Shown here one piece after another: positions 41,156 through 49,872 of a DNA stretch of 49,948 nt. The stretch covers positions 1-49,948 of the forward strand of contig CAKUGM010000005.1 in assembly GCA_934654625.1 (NCBI GenBank). Direction: 5' to 3'. A program made the translations under genes and the position numbers. The notes under the pieces are model-generated. The model saw only the letters and a program-made list of their open reading frames with translations. It did no database searches and was not told the DNA's origin. The DNA comes from an uncultured Collinsella sp. (GTDB lineage Bacteria; Actinomycetota; Coriobacteriia; Coriobacteriales; Coriobacteriaceae). Positions within the stretch are counted from its first letter, which is position 1. Each line of letters starts with the position of its first letter.

Positions 41156-41297
41156 CAAAACAATTCGAAATGCGTACCCTAAACTTGAAAAGCTGAGTAG
41201 ACCGGCTTTTCGAGCTTCAAAATCCTGGGGTTTTGTTGATGTAAACGGTACGCTACTCGGAGAATTCGATTTAAGGTACGCACTTCGATAAGTTTTG
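41156..41297. repeat. 142-bp inverted-end repeat, copy 2
   Basis: It has exactly the length of copy 1 (9099-9240). The left 27 bp match copy 1 at 26 positions, and the right end also matches. The central motif ATCCTGGGGTTTT is on the opposite strand relative to copy 1, offset from the centre by the mirrored distance. The interior otherwise shares little. AAAAACGACCC follows it, as a near-identical sequence follows copy 1. Confidence 0.75.
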
Positions 41298-41394
41298 AAA
41301 AACGACCCACTGCAAGCGGGCGACGAGCGCGTTTGGTGGAGCCGTCGTGGTGCGCCGCGCCCTCGTACAGCATCCCGTGCACGAAGACTGCACG

Positions 41395-41430
41395 GAAAAG
41401 GGCGGGCACATCGACTGATGCGCCCGCCCT
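41395..41430 (-). terminator. Terminator of the coiled-coil membrane protein gene
   Basis: On the minus strand a 9-bp perfect stem, AGGGCGGGC with GCCCGCCCT, is followed by TTTT. It lies 43 bp beyond the stop of the 579-aa protein gene. Confidence 0.8.
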
Positions 41431-41472
41431 GACTCGTAATGGCCCAAATGCCACCCTGGTTTCAGACCTTCG

Positions 41473-43212
41473 TTATTTCAAGAAAATGTTCCAGCAATAG
41501 ACAAAAACTGCGACGACCACAACGATTGCGGCCACGATGCCCATAAGTTTCAGACGCGACGTGCGCGTTTTTTCGCGGACGTTCTTTTCGGTCGCGGCGA
41601 GCGATTCAACTTGCTGGAACTGCTGGGACTGATATTGCTTGTCGGACTCGATGCGCGCGGCGAGTTGCTGGGTGATTTCGGGATGCGCATGGATGTCATT
41701 TGCGTCGACAAGAATCGCAGCAGCGTCGTCGGCGTCGTCTTGAGCTTCCTGTTGTGTCTTCTGTTGATTCTTGAGGGCCTTTTCCTGTTCGGCAATCTTG
41801 GCGCGAAGGTCCTTTTGGCGCGACTCGGCGTCTTTTCGAGCAGCGTCTAGCGCATCGCGGGCCTCGGCGGTCGCGTTCGAGACATCGCGGAACGAGGAAC
41901 GCGCCTCATCGATAGGCTTGTTTGCCTCTGCCACGACGGCCTCGGCGTCGGCGATGGACTGATCGAGTTCTGCCGCAAGGCGCGGAAGCTGGTCTTTTGC
42001 CTGCCGAAGCTGCTCGGCAGCATCGGAGATGTCGTTTTCGAGCTCGATACCGCGAACACTGTAAGCAGCGGAGTTCGCGGACGGGTTGCGTTGGATTTCG
42101 GCGAATTCTTCACGCAGGGTGTCAAGGCGCGCTTGGGCGCTTTCCACGGCTTTCTTTGCGGCCGCCAGGTTGGTTTCGCGATCGGCCTTTGCCGACTCGA
42201 GACTGCGCTGCGCATCAGTTACGCGCCGTACCAGGCGATTCGCCCCTTCGCGCGCAGACGCTTCTTTGGATTCGGCTGCTTCGAGGGTCGATTTCAGACG
42301 CTTTTCCGTTGCCTTGTCCGCGTCTTTCATCGCGGCAAGATCTTGCTTGAGGTCTTCAATCACTTTGGCGATCGCCTGCTGAGCGGCCGCTGCTGCCCGG
42401 ACCGCTTCTAGGGAGTTGCTCTGACGGGCGGTTTGCTCGGCAACGATCTGGGCATAGGTTTCCTCTACCTCGCGGCGATGGGCCAGCTCGTCTTCGTTCT
42501 CCTCGATGACCTGCGAGAGCTCGTCCAGGTGGTCGCGCGCTTCGCTGTGTGCGCGCTTGGCGGCATTGACCTCGCGCACGGCGCCCATGCCCTGAGAGAG
42601 CATGGAGCCCACGCTTGCCGCGGCGTCGGCGATGGCGGCCCCTGCCTTGGCGACGGCTTGTGCGGCGCCTTCTTCTGGCTTGCGGGCATTCTCTTCACTT
42701 TGAGCCGCGGGGTCCGGGGCAGCGGAGGCGCAGCTTTCGCCTGTTGCCGAGATGCCGCCGTCGATGACCTCAAATCCCGAGGGCAGGGGCTCGGGGTCGT
42801 CCCCGACCTGTTCGTATTGATCGCGCGTGAGGAAGCGGGGGATATTATCGGTATCGGAAACAGTTGCCGAAACATCCTCGAGCACGGGGACACCGTCGAA
42901 GGTGGGGAAGGGGCCGTCCGCAAGGTCGTCTGCGGCCGCGGGCGTGAGGTCGCCCTCCTCGTCGGGGCATGCCTCGTTTTGCGGCTCGTCTTCAGTCTGC
43001 GCGCTGCCATCGGCCTCGATGTCGTCGTCGGCACATGCAACCTCTTCGCCGTCTGCGTTAACCTCGGCATCTTCGGCGTGGTTTGCATCGCAGTTCACCG
43101 CGCCCGAAGTCTCGGTGCCCTCGGTCTGCTCCAGGCTTTCCTGCTCGGTATCCGTATTCTCTATCTCGTCTACATCTACCTGCGAATTCGGCGTCTTGAT
43201 GTCTTCGCTCAT
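41473..43212 (-). CDS. Large coiled-coil protein with C-terminal anchor
   Basis: A 579-aa protein of unknown function. The first 170 residues are very acidic and low in complexity (Glu, Asp, Thr, Ala). Residues 190-540 are mostly predicted coiled coil, rich in Ala, Glu, Gln, Lys and Arg, with segments such as EVNAAKRAHSEARDHLDEL. One hydrophobic helix, LMGIVAAIVVVVAVFVYCW, ends the chain, so it is a tail-anchored cytoplasmic rod. ATG 43212 follows AGGAG. Structural or scaffold roles are possible; nothing nearby indicates a partner. Confidence 0.75.
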   Translation of the reverse strand: MSEDIKTPNSQVDVDEIENTDTEQESLEQTEGTETSGAVNCDANHAEDAEVNADGEEVACADDDIEADGSAQTEDEPQNEACPDEEGDLTPAAADDLADGPFPTFDGVPVLEDVSATVSDTDNIPRFLTRDQYEQVGDDPEPLPSGFEVIDGGISATGESCASAAPDPAAQSEENARKPEEGAAQAVAKAGAAIADAAASVGSMLSQGMGAVREVNAAKRAHSEARDHLDELSQVIEENEDELAHRREVEETYAQIVAEQTARQSNSLEAVRAAAAAQQAIAKVIEDLKQDLAAMKDADKATEKRLKSTLEAAESKEASAREGANRLVRRVTDAQRSLESAKADRETNLAAAKKAVESAQARLDTLREEFAEIQRNPSANSAAYSVRGIELENDISDAAEQLRQAKDQLPRLAAELDQSIADAEAVVAEANKPIDEARSSFRDVSNATAEARDALDAARKDAESRQKDLRAKIAEQEKALKNQQKTQQEAQDDADDAAAILVDANDIHAHPEITQQLAARIESDKQYQSQQFQQVESLAATEKNVREKTRTSRLKLMGIVAAIVVVVAVFVYCWNIFLK

Positions 43213-43430
43213 GGCGCTCCTATCTGTGTGCGCGGACATGGCGCACCTTACAAACGTTTTGTTCAATCTTATACCCGTGTGTGAACACCGGATGTCGGAG
43301 ACGTGTCGCCATTCGCCCTATTCGGCGGCTTTTTCGGCACGCGTCGCGCAAACGCTCAGCTACATTGATGGTTTGAACCGCGGGCCCTCGCCCGTGGAGA
43401 TTTGAAGCTTCGATGCGATAGGAGTATCAC

Positions 43431-44231
43431 ATGGGACTGTTTGACGGAAAGACCGTGATCGTAACCGGCGGCGGTAAGGCAACGCTCAAGGACGGCAGCG
43501 CTGGATCCATTGGCTATGGCATCGACATCGCATTTGCCAAGGAGGGTGCGAACCTCGTTATCACCGGCCGCAACGTGGCCAAGCTCGAGGCCGCCAAGGA
43601 GAGCCTCGAGGCGGAGTTCGGCATCAAGGTGCTGCCTGTGCAGGCAGACGTTTCGGCCGGTCAGGATAACGAAGCCGTGGTCAAAAACGTTATTGACAAG
43701 GCTATCGAGGAGTTCGGTCGCATCGACGCCGTGGTCAACAACGCACAGGCTTCTGCCTCGGGCGTGACCATCGCCGATCACACGATGGACCAGTTTAACC
43801 TCGCCGTCTACTCCGGTCTCTACGCGACCTACCTGTATATGCAGAAGGCTTATCCGCACCTCAAGGAGACCAAGGGCTCTGTAGTGAACTTCGCCTCGGG
43901 TGCCGGTCTTTTTGGCAACTTTGGCCAGTGCAGCTATGCGGCTGCAAAGGAGGGCATCCGCGGCCTTTCGCGCGTGGCTGCGAACGAGTGGGGCCCCGAT
44001 GGCATCAACGTCAACGTTGTGTGCCCGCTTGCCTGGACGGCCCAGCTCGAGAACTTCGAGGCTGCGTATCCCGAGGCATTCAAGGCCAACGTCCACATGC
44101 CGCCGGCTGGCCACTACGGCGACGTCGAGAAGGAGATCGGCCGCGTGGTCGTGCAGCTGTGCGGTCCTGACTTTAAGTATATGAACGGCGAGACCGTTAC
44201 TCTCGAGGGCGGCATGGGCCAGCGCCCGTAG
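43431..44231 (+). CDS. Short-chain dehydrogenase/reductase
   Basis: A 266-aa classical SDR oxidoreductase. TVIVTGGG followed by a lengthened Gly-rich loop (KATLKDGSAGSIGYG) binds NAD(P). NNAQASASG is the conserved NNAG-type motif, the catalytic Ser lies in NFASGAG, and Tyr-x3-Lys is in SYAAAKEGIRGLSR. The end, GETVTLEGGMGQRP, is typical. Its overall wording resembles a group of gut-bacterial SDRs that, as I remember, includes 20-beta-hydroxysteroid dehydrogenases. That is a weak memory-based pointer and the substrate is unproven. AGGAG precedes the ATG; a terminator follows. Confidence 0.85.
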   Translation: MGLFDGKTVIVTGGGKATLKDGSAGSIGYGIDIAFAKEGANLVITGRNVAKLEAAKESLEAEFGIKVLPVQADVSAGQDNEAVVKNVIDKAIEEFGRIDAVVNNAQASASGVTIADHTMDQFNLAVYSGLYATYLYMQKAYPHLKETKGSVVNFASGAGLFGNFGQCSYAAAKEGIRGLSRVAANEWGPDGINVNVVCPLAWTAQLENFEAAYPEAFKANVHMPPAGHYGDVEKEIGRVVVQLCGPDFKYMNGETVTLEGGMGQRP

Positions 44232-44266
44232 GGAAGGCACCGGCTGTTCGCATCGTTTGATTGCCG

Positions 44267-44300
44267 ATGGGCTCTGTGTTCGCGCGGAGCCCATTTTTAA
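44267..44300 (+). terminator. Terminator of the SDR gene
   Basis: An 8-bp perfect stem, ATGGGCTC with GAGCCCAT, is followed by TTTTTAA, 35 bp after the SDR stop. Confidence 0.85.
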
Positions 44301-44467
44301 TGCAACGCCAGCAGTGGGGGCGCGGCCGTGACGTGTGGCCCCTTCATGCAGGCAAATCATGTTGTCTCTAGATTGCTTTTCCTGGCGGGTGCAACGCGCG
44401 CTGCCTCGCCGTAGAATGGAGCGTGCTGCTTCAACGCACACACTGCATTTTCGTCGAAAGGCTTTCT

Positions 44468-45358
44468 ATGTCTCGCTCTATCTCTCGTCGCGGTTTTGTC
44501 GAACTGCTTGCCGGGGGCACCGTCATTGCTCTTGCCGGCTGCTCGGCCCAAAACGGCGGCACGGGTTCGGCTGCGTCTGGCTCTACCGCAGCGGCCGCCG
44601 ACGGCATCAAGGGCGCCGAGCTCACCTTTGTGGGTGACGATGCCTTCGCCCCGTATCGCTATATCGATACCGACGCAGATGGCAAGCACAAGGTCGTGGG
44701 CCTCGACATCGCCATCGCCGACGAGATGGCCTCGCGCCTGGGCTTCACCTACACCTTCGAGCCGCAGGACTTCACCGCCACGCTCGCGTCCATCCAGGGC
44801 AACGACACCGCCTTCACCATGGCGATGAGCTCCAATGCAGAGCGCGAAGAGACCTACGACTTCACACGTGGCTACTATCAACCGCTCGTGGGCGTACTCA
44901 CCATGGGCGGGGACCCCATCAAGAGCATCGAGGACCTTGCAGGCAAGTCCATCGCTTGCACCACTGGCACCGTGCAGAACAAGTTCATCACCAAGGTCAT
45001 GCCGGACGCCGACGTCCATACCTACGACGGTGGCGACCAGTGCCTGCAGGAGGTGCTCGCCGGCCGTATCGACGCCTACCTGTGCGACGGCGCCGAGGGC
45101 CAATCTATGCGCGACGCCAACGAGGGCCTGGTGCTCGGTCTGCTCGATCGCTCCGAGACCCGTGACCATGTGGGCGTCTACCGCCTGATGGCCAATAAGG
45201 GCGCAAGTTTCGTGACCGAGCTCGATCAGTGCATCGGCGAGATGCTCGAGGACGGTACGATCGACAAGTACATTGAACAGTACGTAGGCGCCGACTTCAT
45301 GTGGAATGGCGACTTTTCCGCCTCGGGCACCTCGACCGTCGAGTCCCAGGGCAAATAG
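44468..45358 (+). CDS. Amino-acid ABC substrate-binding lipoprotein
   Basis: A 296-aa solute-binding protein of family 3 (polar amino acids). The N terminus is a lipoprotein signal, with lipobox LAGC placing Cys near residue 25. It also contains SRRGFVELL, a twin-arginine motif, so export of the folded protein by Tat is likely. The mature part has AELTFVGDDAFAPYRYID, VGLDIAIADEMASRLG and the GTVQNKF hinge segment. ATG 44468 follows AAAGG. The permease gene follows 30 bp later, but no ATPase gene is adjacent. Confidence 0.9.
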   Translation: MSRSISRRGFVELLAGGTVIALAGCSAQNGGTGSAASGSTAAAADGIKGAELTFVGDDAFAPYRYIDTDADGKHKVVGLDIAIADEMASRLGFTYTFEPQDFTATLASIQGNDTAFTMAMSSNAEREETYDFTRGYYQPLVGVLTMGGDPIKSIEDLAGKSIACTTGTVQNKFITKVMPDADVHTYDGGDQCLQEVLAGRIDAYLCDGAEGQSMRDANEGLVLGLLDRSETRDHVGVYRLMANKGASFVTELDQCIGEMLEDGTIDKYIEQYVGADFMWNGDFSASGTSTVESQGK

Positions 45359-45388
45359 CCGCCCCTGCCCCCGATTAGCCTTGCGTGC

Positions 45389-46042
45389 ATGACGATGAAG
45401 TTCTACCTTCTGCAACCCTACGTATCGATGTTTATTGACGGCCTGGCCGTGACCTGTGAGGTTACGGCCGCGGCCCTCGTCCTGGCGCTCGCGCTGGGCT
45501 TTGTTATCGCTGTACTCAAGGTGGTGCCTTGCCGCCCATTGCGCGCGGTGCTCGACTTCTACACGTCGATCTTTCGCGGCGTGCCCCTTATCGTCTTGCT
45601 GTTTATGGCTTACTTCGCAACGCCGCAGCTCACAGGCTATAAGATCTCGATGTTTGCCGCCGGCGTCATCGCGTTGGGCCTTAACGGTTCGGCAACGGTT
45701 TCGGAGACCGTGCGCGGCGGCATTGAAGGTGTCGACCGAGGACAGTACGACGCGGCACGCGCCATCGGCCTTTCGTATGGTGCCATGATGCGCCTGATTA
45801 TTATCCCCCAGGCGCTGCGCTCGGTGATTCCCGCCCTTGTGAACGAGGTCATCACCGTGCTCAAGAGCTCGTCGCTCGTTGCCACCATCGGCCTTATGGA
45901 TATGATGCGCGCGGCCCAAAGCGTGCAGGCGCTGACGTACCGCGCCTTCGAGCCGTTCCTGGCGGTAGCCGTTGTGTATTACCTCATCGTTATGGCGCTC
46001 ACCGCTGCGGGTCACGCAGTCGAGCGGCACTTTCGCCTCTAG
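45389..46042 (+). CDS. Amino-acid ABC permease
   Basis: A 217-aa membrane permease of the HisM/GlnP family, with about five helices. FRGVPLIVLLFM and the EAA loop (GIEGVDRGQYDAARAIGLSYGAMMRLIIIPQALRS region) that contacts the ATPase are clear. It forms an importer with the upstream binding protein. The ATPase component is missing from the window side visible here, so it must be shared or encoded elsewhere. Ribosome site weak; ATG 45389 and 45395 are both possible starts. Confidence 0.9.
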   Translation: MTMKFYLLQPYVSMFIDGLAVTCEVTAAALVLALALGFVIAVLKVVPCRPLRAVLDFYTSIFRGVPLIVLLFMAYFATPQLTGYKISMFAAGVIALGLNGSATVSETVRGGIEGVDRGQYDAARAIGLSYGAMMRLIIIPQALRSVIPALVNEVITVLKSSSLVATIGLMDMMRAAQSVQALTYRAFEPFLAVAVVYYLIVMALTAAGHAVERHFRL

Positions 46043-46147
46043 CGGCGAGGGTCTTGCCGCGCGCGGGGCTGCTCGGCCTTCTGCCGCTACCTGAGTCGCA
46101 CTCCGCCGCCCCATGTCGCGTGCGGGCCCGCTCGTGCGCGTACCCTG

Positions 46148-46184
46148 TGACAACGCCGGTGTCATACCGCGTGCGTGGTAGAAT
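46148..46184 (+). promoter_or_regulatory. Operator-like palindrome and promoter of the flavodiiron gene
   Basis: TGACA-N7-TGTCA (46148-46164) is a perfect palindrome. Twelve bp further, TG-G-TAGAAT (46176-46184) is an extended -10 element. The palindrome lies where the -35 would be, so it may bind a redox or NO-responsive regulator. It resembles no operator I can name with confidence. Confidence 0.4.
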
Positions 46185-46223
46185 GCATGACGAATTCAGG
46201 GCTCAGCTCGAGATGGGAGCATC

Positions 46224-47384
46224 ATGGAGATTACCGAGGATATCCGCTACATTGGCGTCAACGACCACGACGTCGATCTGTTCGAGGGTCAGTACGACGT
46301 GCGCGAGAACGGCATGTCGTACAACAGTTATGTGATTCTTTCCGAGAAGGTGGCTGTCACCGATACCGTCGACGCCCATTTCGTCGATGAGTGGCTGGGC
46401 AACCTCGAGGCCGTGCTCGACGGTCGCACGCCCGACTACCTGGTTGTGCACCATATGGAGCCCGATCACTCCGCAGGCATCGCCGCCTTCATGGAGCGCT
46501 ATCCCGAGGCCCAGGTTGTTTCCTCGGCCATGGCCTTCAAGATGATGAAGAACTACTTCGGCACCGATTTTGCAGGCCGCAGCGTTGTTGTCAAAGAGGG
46601 TAGCGAGCTCGACCTGGGCACGCACAAGCTCGCCTTCGTCGCGGCGCCCAACGTGCACTGGCCGGAGGTCATGTTCTCCTATGACGCGCACGACAAGGTG
46701 CTGTTCTCGGCCGACGGTTTTGGCAAGTTCGGTGCCAACGACATCGATGATCCCGAGGGCTGGGCATGCGAGGCGCGCCGTTACTACTTTGGCATCGTGG
46801 GCAAGTTCGGCAAGAACGTGCAGGCGGTGCTCAAGAAGGCTGCCGGCCTCGACATCCAGGTCATCTGTCCGCTCCACGGCCCTGTGCTCAAGGAGAACCT
46901 GGGTTACTACCTGGAGACCTACAACACCTGGTCTTCCTATCAGCCCGAGGACCGCGGCGTGACCATTGCTTACGCGAGCGTCTACGGCCACATGAAGCAG
47001 GCTGCCGAGGAGCTTGCCGCAGCGCTTGAGGAACGTGGCCAGAAGGTTTCGCTGTTCGACCTTGCCCGCGACGACATGGCCGAGGCGGTGGAGGACGCCT
47101 TCCGCTACGATCGCCTAGTCCTGTGCTCCATCACCTATGCGACGGGCATCTTCCCGTTCATGAGTACCTTCATCCACACGCTGGCCGAGCACAACTATCA
47201 GAACCGCACGATCGCGCTGGTCGAGGGCGGTTCCTGGATGCCCATGGCCGCCAAGGTCATGAAAAAGCAGCTTGCCGAGCTCTCCGATATCACCTTTACC
47301 GAGGCGGGCGTTACCGTTCTGGGCGCGCTCGACGACGATTCGCGTGCGCAGATCGCGGCGCTTGCCGACGAGCTTTCGGCATAA
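46224..47384 (+). CDS. Flavodiiron protein (FprA type)
   Basis: A 386-aa A-type flavoprotein that reduces oxygen to water or NO to N2O in anaerobes. The N-terminal metallo-beta-lactamase-like domain has all diiron ligands: His77, Glu79, Asp81 and His82 in HHMEPDHS, then His145, Asp164 and His218. The C-terminal domain from about 255 is a flavodoxin-like FMN domain, IAYASVYGHMKQAAEEL. No rubredoxin domain is attached, so electrons must come from a separate partner. GGGAG precedes the ATG. A palindromic candidate operator lies in its promoter. Confidence 0.93.
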   Translation: MEITEDIRYIGVNDHDVDLFEGQYDVRENGMSYNSYVILSEKVAVTDTVDAHFVDEWLGNLEAVLDGRTPDYLVVHHMEPDHSAGIAAFMERYPEAQVVSSAMAFKMMKNYFGTDFAGRSVVVKEGSELDLGTHKLAFVAAPNVHWPEVMFSYDAHDKVLFSADGFGKFGANDIDDPEGWACEARRYYFGIVGKFGKNVQAVLKKAAGLDIQVICPLHGPVLKENLGYYLETYNTWSSYQPEDRGVTIAYASVYGHMKQAAEELAAALEERGQKVSLFDLARDDMAEAVEDAFRYDRLVLCSITYATGIFPFMSTFIHTLAEHNYQNRTIALVEGGSWMPMAAKVMKKQLAELSDITFTEAGVTVLGALDDDSRAQIAALADELSA

Positions 47385-47445
47385 AGGGGCGTAAGGGGCC
47401 GGCGCGGTGACGCCTGCCGCCCTTCACGCAGAAACGCTATGTAGA

Positions 47446-47475
47446 CGGTGCGGGTTTTGCTCCCGCGCCGTTTTT
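47446..47475 (+). terminator. Terminator of the flavodiiron gene
   Basis: The 9-bp stem CGGTGCGGG with CCCGCGCCG, containing one G-T pair, is followed by TTTTT, about 60 bp after the stop and ahead of tgt. Confidence 0.8.
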
Positions 47476-47525
47476 GTGTGCGAAACTACTGCACGTACAT
47501 GCATATCAACAAGGAGCTCCAATAC

Positions 47526-48665
47526 ATGGATCAGTCCCTCTTCAAATACGACATCGTGGCCGAGGATCCCAAGACGCACGCACGCGCGGGCGTTTTGCAC
47601 ACGCCGCACGGCGATGTCGGGACGCCCATCTTCATGCCCGTGGGAACCAAGGCCAACGTCAAGGGCATTCCCACCGAGACGGTCAAGGCGCTGGGCGCGC
47701 AGATTGTGCTCGCTAACACCTATCACCTGAGCATGCGCCCGGGCGAGGACCTGATCGACGAGCTGGGCGGACTTCACAACTTCATGAACTGGCACGGCCC
47801 CATCCTTACCGATTCGGGCGGCTTCCAGGTCTTTAGTCATAACGATGCAGTTAAGCTTTCCGATGACGGCGTGCGCTTTATCGTGACCGACTACGATGGT
47901 CGCCACGTGTTCTGGACGCCCGAGGACAACATGCAGATCGCCATGAAGCTGGGAAGCGACATCTGCATGCAGCTTGACCAGTGCCCCGGCTACCCGGCAA
48001 CGCGCGCCTACGTGGAGCGTGCCGTGGAACTCTCGAGCAAGTGGGCCGAGCGCTGCTATGCCGCGCACACGCGCTCTGACCAGGCTCTTTTCGGCATCGT
48101 GCAGGGCGGCATGCACCTGGATTTGCGTCTGCGCTCACTCAAGCATCTGGAAGAGTGCGGCGACTTCCCGGGCTACGGCATCGGCGGCTACTCGGTGGGC
48201 GAGGACCACGAGACGATGTTCGAGACGCTTACGCCGCTCGCCTCCGAGTACATGCCGCGCAACAAGCCCCGCTACCTCATGGGCGTGGGCAACCCCACCA
48301 CGCTCGTGCGCGGTGTGGGCGTGGGCATCGATATGTTCGACTGCGTGCTGCCCACGCGCACGGGCCGCATGGGCACGGCGTTTTCCAGCCAGGGCCGCCT
48401 GAACTTCCGCAACGCTAAGTTCGCGCATGACGACGGCCCCATCGATCCTAAGTGCACCTGCCCGGTATGCACGGGCGGCTACAGCCGTGCTCTCATCCGC
48501 CATATGGTCACGCAGAAGGAGATGCTCGGCGGCATTCTGCTTTCCGAGCACAACATCTACTTCCTGCTGGACCTGATGCGCCGCGCTCGCCAGGCGATTA
48601 TCGAAGGCCGCTACGCCGAGTTCCAAAGCGAGTGGATGGCAAGCGAAGGCGCTATGGACTATTAA
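47526..48665 (+). CDS. tgt: Queuine tRNA-ribosyltransferase
   Basis: A 379-aa enzyme that exchanges guanine 34 in Asp, Asn, His and Tyr tRNAs for preQ1/queuine. GTPIFMPVGTKANVKG at the start, ILTDSGGFQVFS with the nucleophile region, and GYGIGGYSVGE are characteristic. A zinc site CTCPVC plus a distant His (LSEHNIYF) lies near the end. ATG 47526 follows AAGGAG; the upstream in-frame start at 47448 lies inside the preceding terminator. No queuosine synthesis genes are next to it, so it may depend on salvaged base. Confidence 0.95.
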   Translation: MDQSLFKYDIVAEDPKTHARAGVLHTPHGDVGTPIFMPVGTKANVKGIPTETVKALGAQIVLANTYHLSMRPGEDLIDELGGLHNFMNWHGPILTDSGGFQVFSHNDAVKLSDDGVRFIVTDYDGRHVFWTPEDNMQIAMKLGSDICMQLDQCPGYPATRAYVERAVELSSKWAERCYAAHTRSDQALFGIVQGGMHLDLRLRSLKHLEECGDFPGYGIGGYSVGEDHETMFETLTPLASEYMPRNKPRYLMGVGNPTTLVRGVGVGIDMFDCVLPTRTGRMGTAFSSQGRLNFRNAKFAHDDGPIDPKCTCPVCTGGYSRALIRHMVTQKEMLGGILLSEHNIYFLLDLMRRARQAIIEGRYAEFQSEWMASEGAMDY

Positions 48666-48743
48666 GGGTGCATGCCGCCGCGCCGCGCGGGTGTGCGACG
48701 GCCTATACTCACGTTGGGTTATCTGAGCATTCAAGGAGCCATT

Positions 48744-49760
48744 ATGGGCAAGCTGGGTTATATCGTTCGTTGTATCGCGCACATGGATTATGGTGCGCTT
48801 TTCCAAACGGTGGGGGACTGCCACAAGAAGAGCGGCAAGAACCGCGTGTGGCTATTTGCCGACGTGGTGAAGTGCGGCTTTAAATTTGGCGCTGGCTACA
48901 AGGATTATTCGCTGCTGGAGTTCTACAACATGAACGACGCACAGCGCGCTACCTTCGTGACGCGAGGGGTTAATAACACCATCGTGCGCCGTCTGAATAA
49001 TCCGGAGTATTACCACCTGGTGGACAACAAGAATGAGTTCTACGAGTTCTTTAACGAGTACCTGCATCGTGGCTGGCTGCATTTCTCCACCAGCTCCAAG
49101 GACGAGTTCCTGGCCTTTATGAAGGGTCGCGAGCAGATTATCGCCAAGCCGAGCGACCTGTGCTGCGGCCAGGGCGTGGAGAAGCTCAAGGTGGCGGATT
49201 TTGATTCGCTGGATGCCCTGTATGACTACCTGAAGAGTTCGGGTGCCGACCTGATTGAGGACGTGGTGGTGCAGCATCCCGCTATGGCCAAGATCTATCC
49301 GGGTTCCGTGAATACCATCCGCGTGTATACGGTGCGCCCCGAGGACGGAGAGCCCCATGTGATCTATGCGTGCATCCGTATGGGCAACAGCGACCGTCCC
49401 GTGGATAACATCAACGCTGGTGGCATGTATGCCGTGGTGGACCTGGAGACGGGAAAGATCGCAGGGGCTGCTTGCGACAAGGAGTTTCACGTGTATGAGC
49501 GCCACCCGCGCTCCGGAACCGAGTTGCCTGGCTATCAGATTCCCATGTGGGACAAGGTTATGGACCTGTGCCACGCAGCTGCGGCAAAGATTCCGGGTAT
49601 GGGCTACGTGGGCTGGGATGTTGCCATTACCGAGGACGGTCCGCTGTTCATCGAGGCCAACAACCTGCCCGGTCATGATGCCTTCCCGCAGATGCCGAGC
49701 CAGGCTCCCGATCATATTGGCTTCAAGCCGCAGTTTGAGAAGTACCTCGGCAAGCTGTAG
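48744..49760 (+). CDS. ATP-grasp protein, sugar-transfer associated type
   Basis: A 338-aa protein with an ATP-grasp fold similar to the sugar-transfer-associated ATP-grasp family, often found with capsule and polysaccharide genes. KPSDLCCGQGVEKL (ATP-binding Lys and loop), LIEDVVVQHP, the SVNTIRVYTV strand, and the metal-binding end GWDVAITEDGPLFIEANNLPG are clear. Such proteins join a carboxylate to an amine or similar group with ATP. No polysaccharide gene is visible before the window ends. ATG 48744 follows AAGGAG. Confidence 0.85.
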   Translation: MGKLGYIVRCIAHMDYGALFQTVGDCHKKSGKNRVWLFADVVKCGFKFGAGYKDYSLLEFYNMNDAQRATFVTRGVNNTIVRRLNNPEYYHLVDNKNEFYEFFNEYLHRGWLHFSTSSKDEFLAFMKGREQIIAKPSDLCCGQGVEKLKVADFDSLDALYDYLKSSGADLIEDVVVQHPAMAKIYPGSVNTIRVYTVRPEDGEPHVIYACIRMGNSDRPVDNINAGGMYAVVDLETGKIAGAACDKEFHVYERHPRSGTELPGYQIPMWDKVMDLCHAAAAKIPGMGYVGWDVAITEDGPLFIEANNLPGHDAFPQMPSQAPDHIGFKPQFEKYLGKL

Positions 49761-49810
49761 GTGCTGATGGGGATTTGGGCGCGTTGCCCAGTCCTGATGA
49801 GTTGGTTTTA

Positions 49811-49872
49811 GCCGGCCCTTTTGTTTGCGTGCCGCCTGTATGGCGGGTGCGCGGACAAGGGGGCCGGCTTTT
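49811..49872 (+). terminator. Very long terminator of the ATP-grasp gene
   Basis: The outer stem GCCGGCCC with GGGCCGGC continues inward through 18 further pairs (several G-T and one bulge) to a 5-nt loop, and TTTT follows. The stem totals about 26 pairs, unusually long for an intrinsic terminator. Nothing further is recognisable to the window end. Confidence 0.8.

Noticed and set aside
44357..46165. 602-codon open frame antisense to the ABC binding protein and permease
   Set aside because: It is a GC-bias artefact, rich in His, Arg and Gly with no domain, and spans two well-supported genes.
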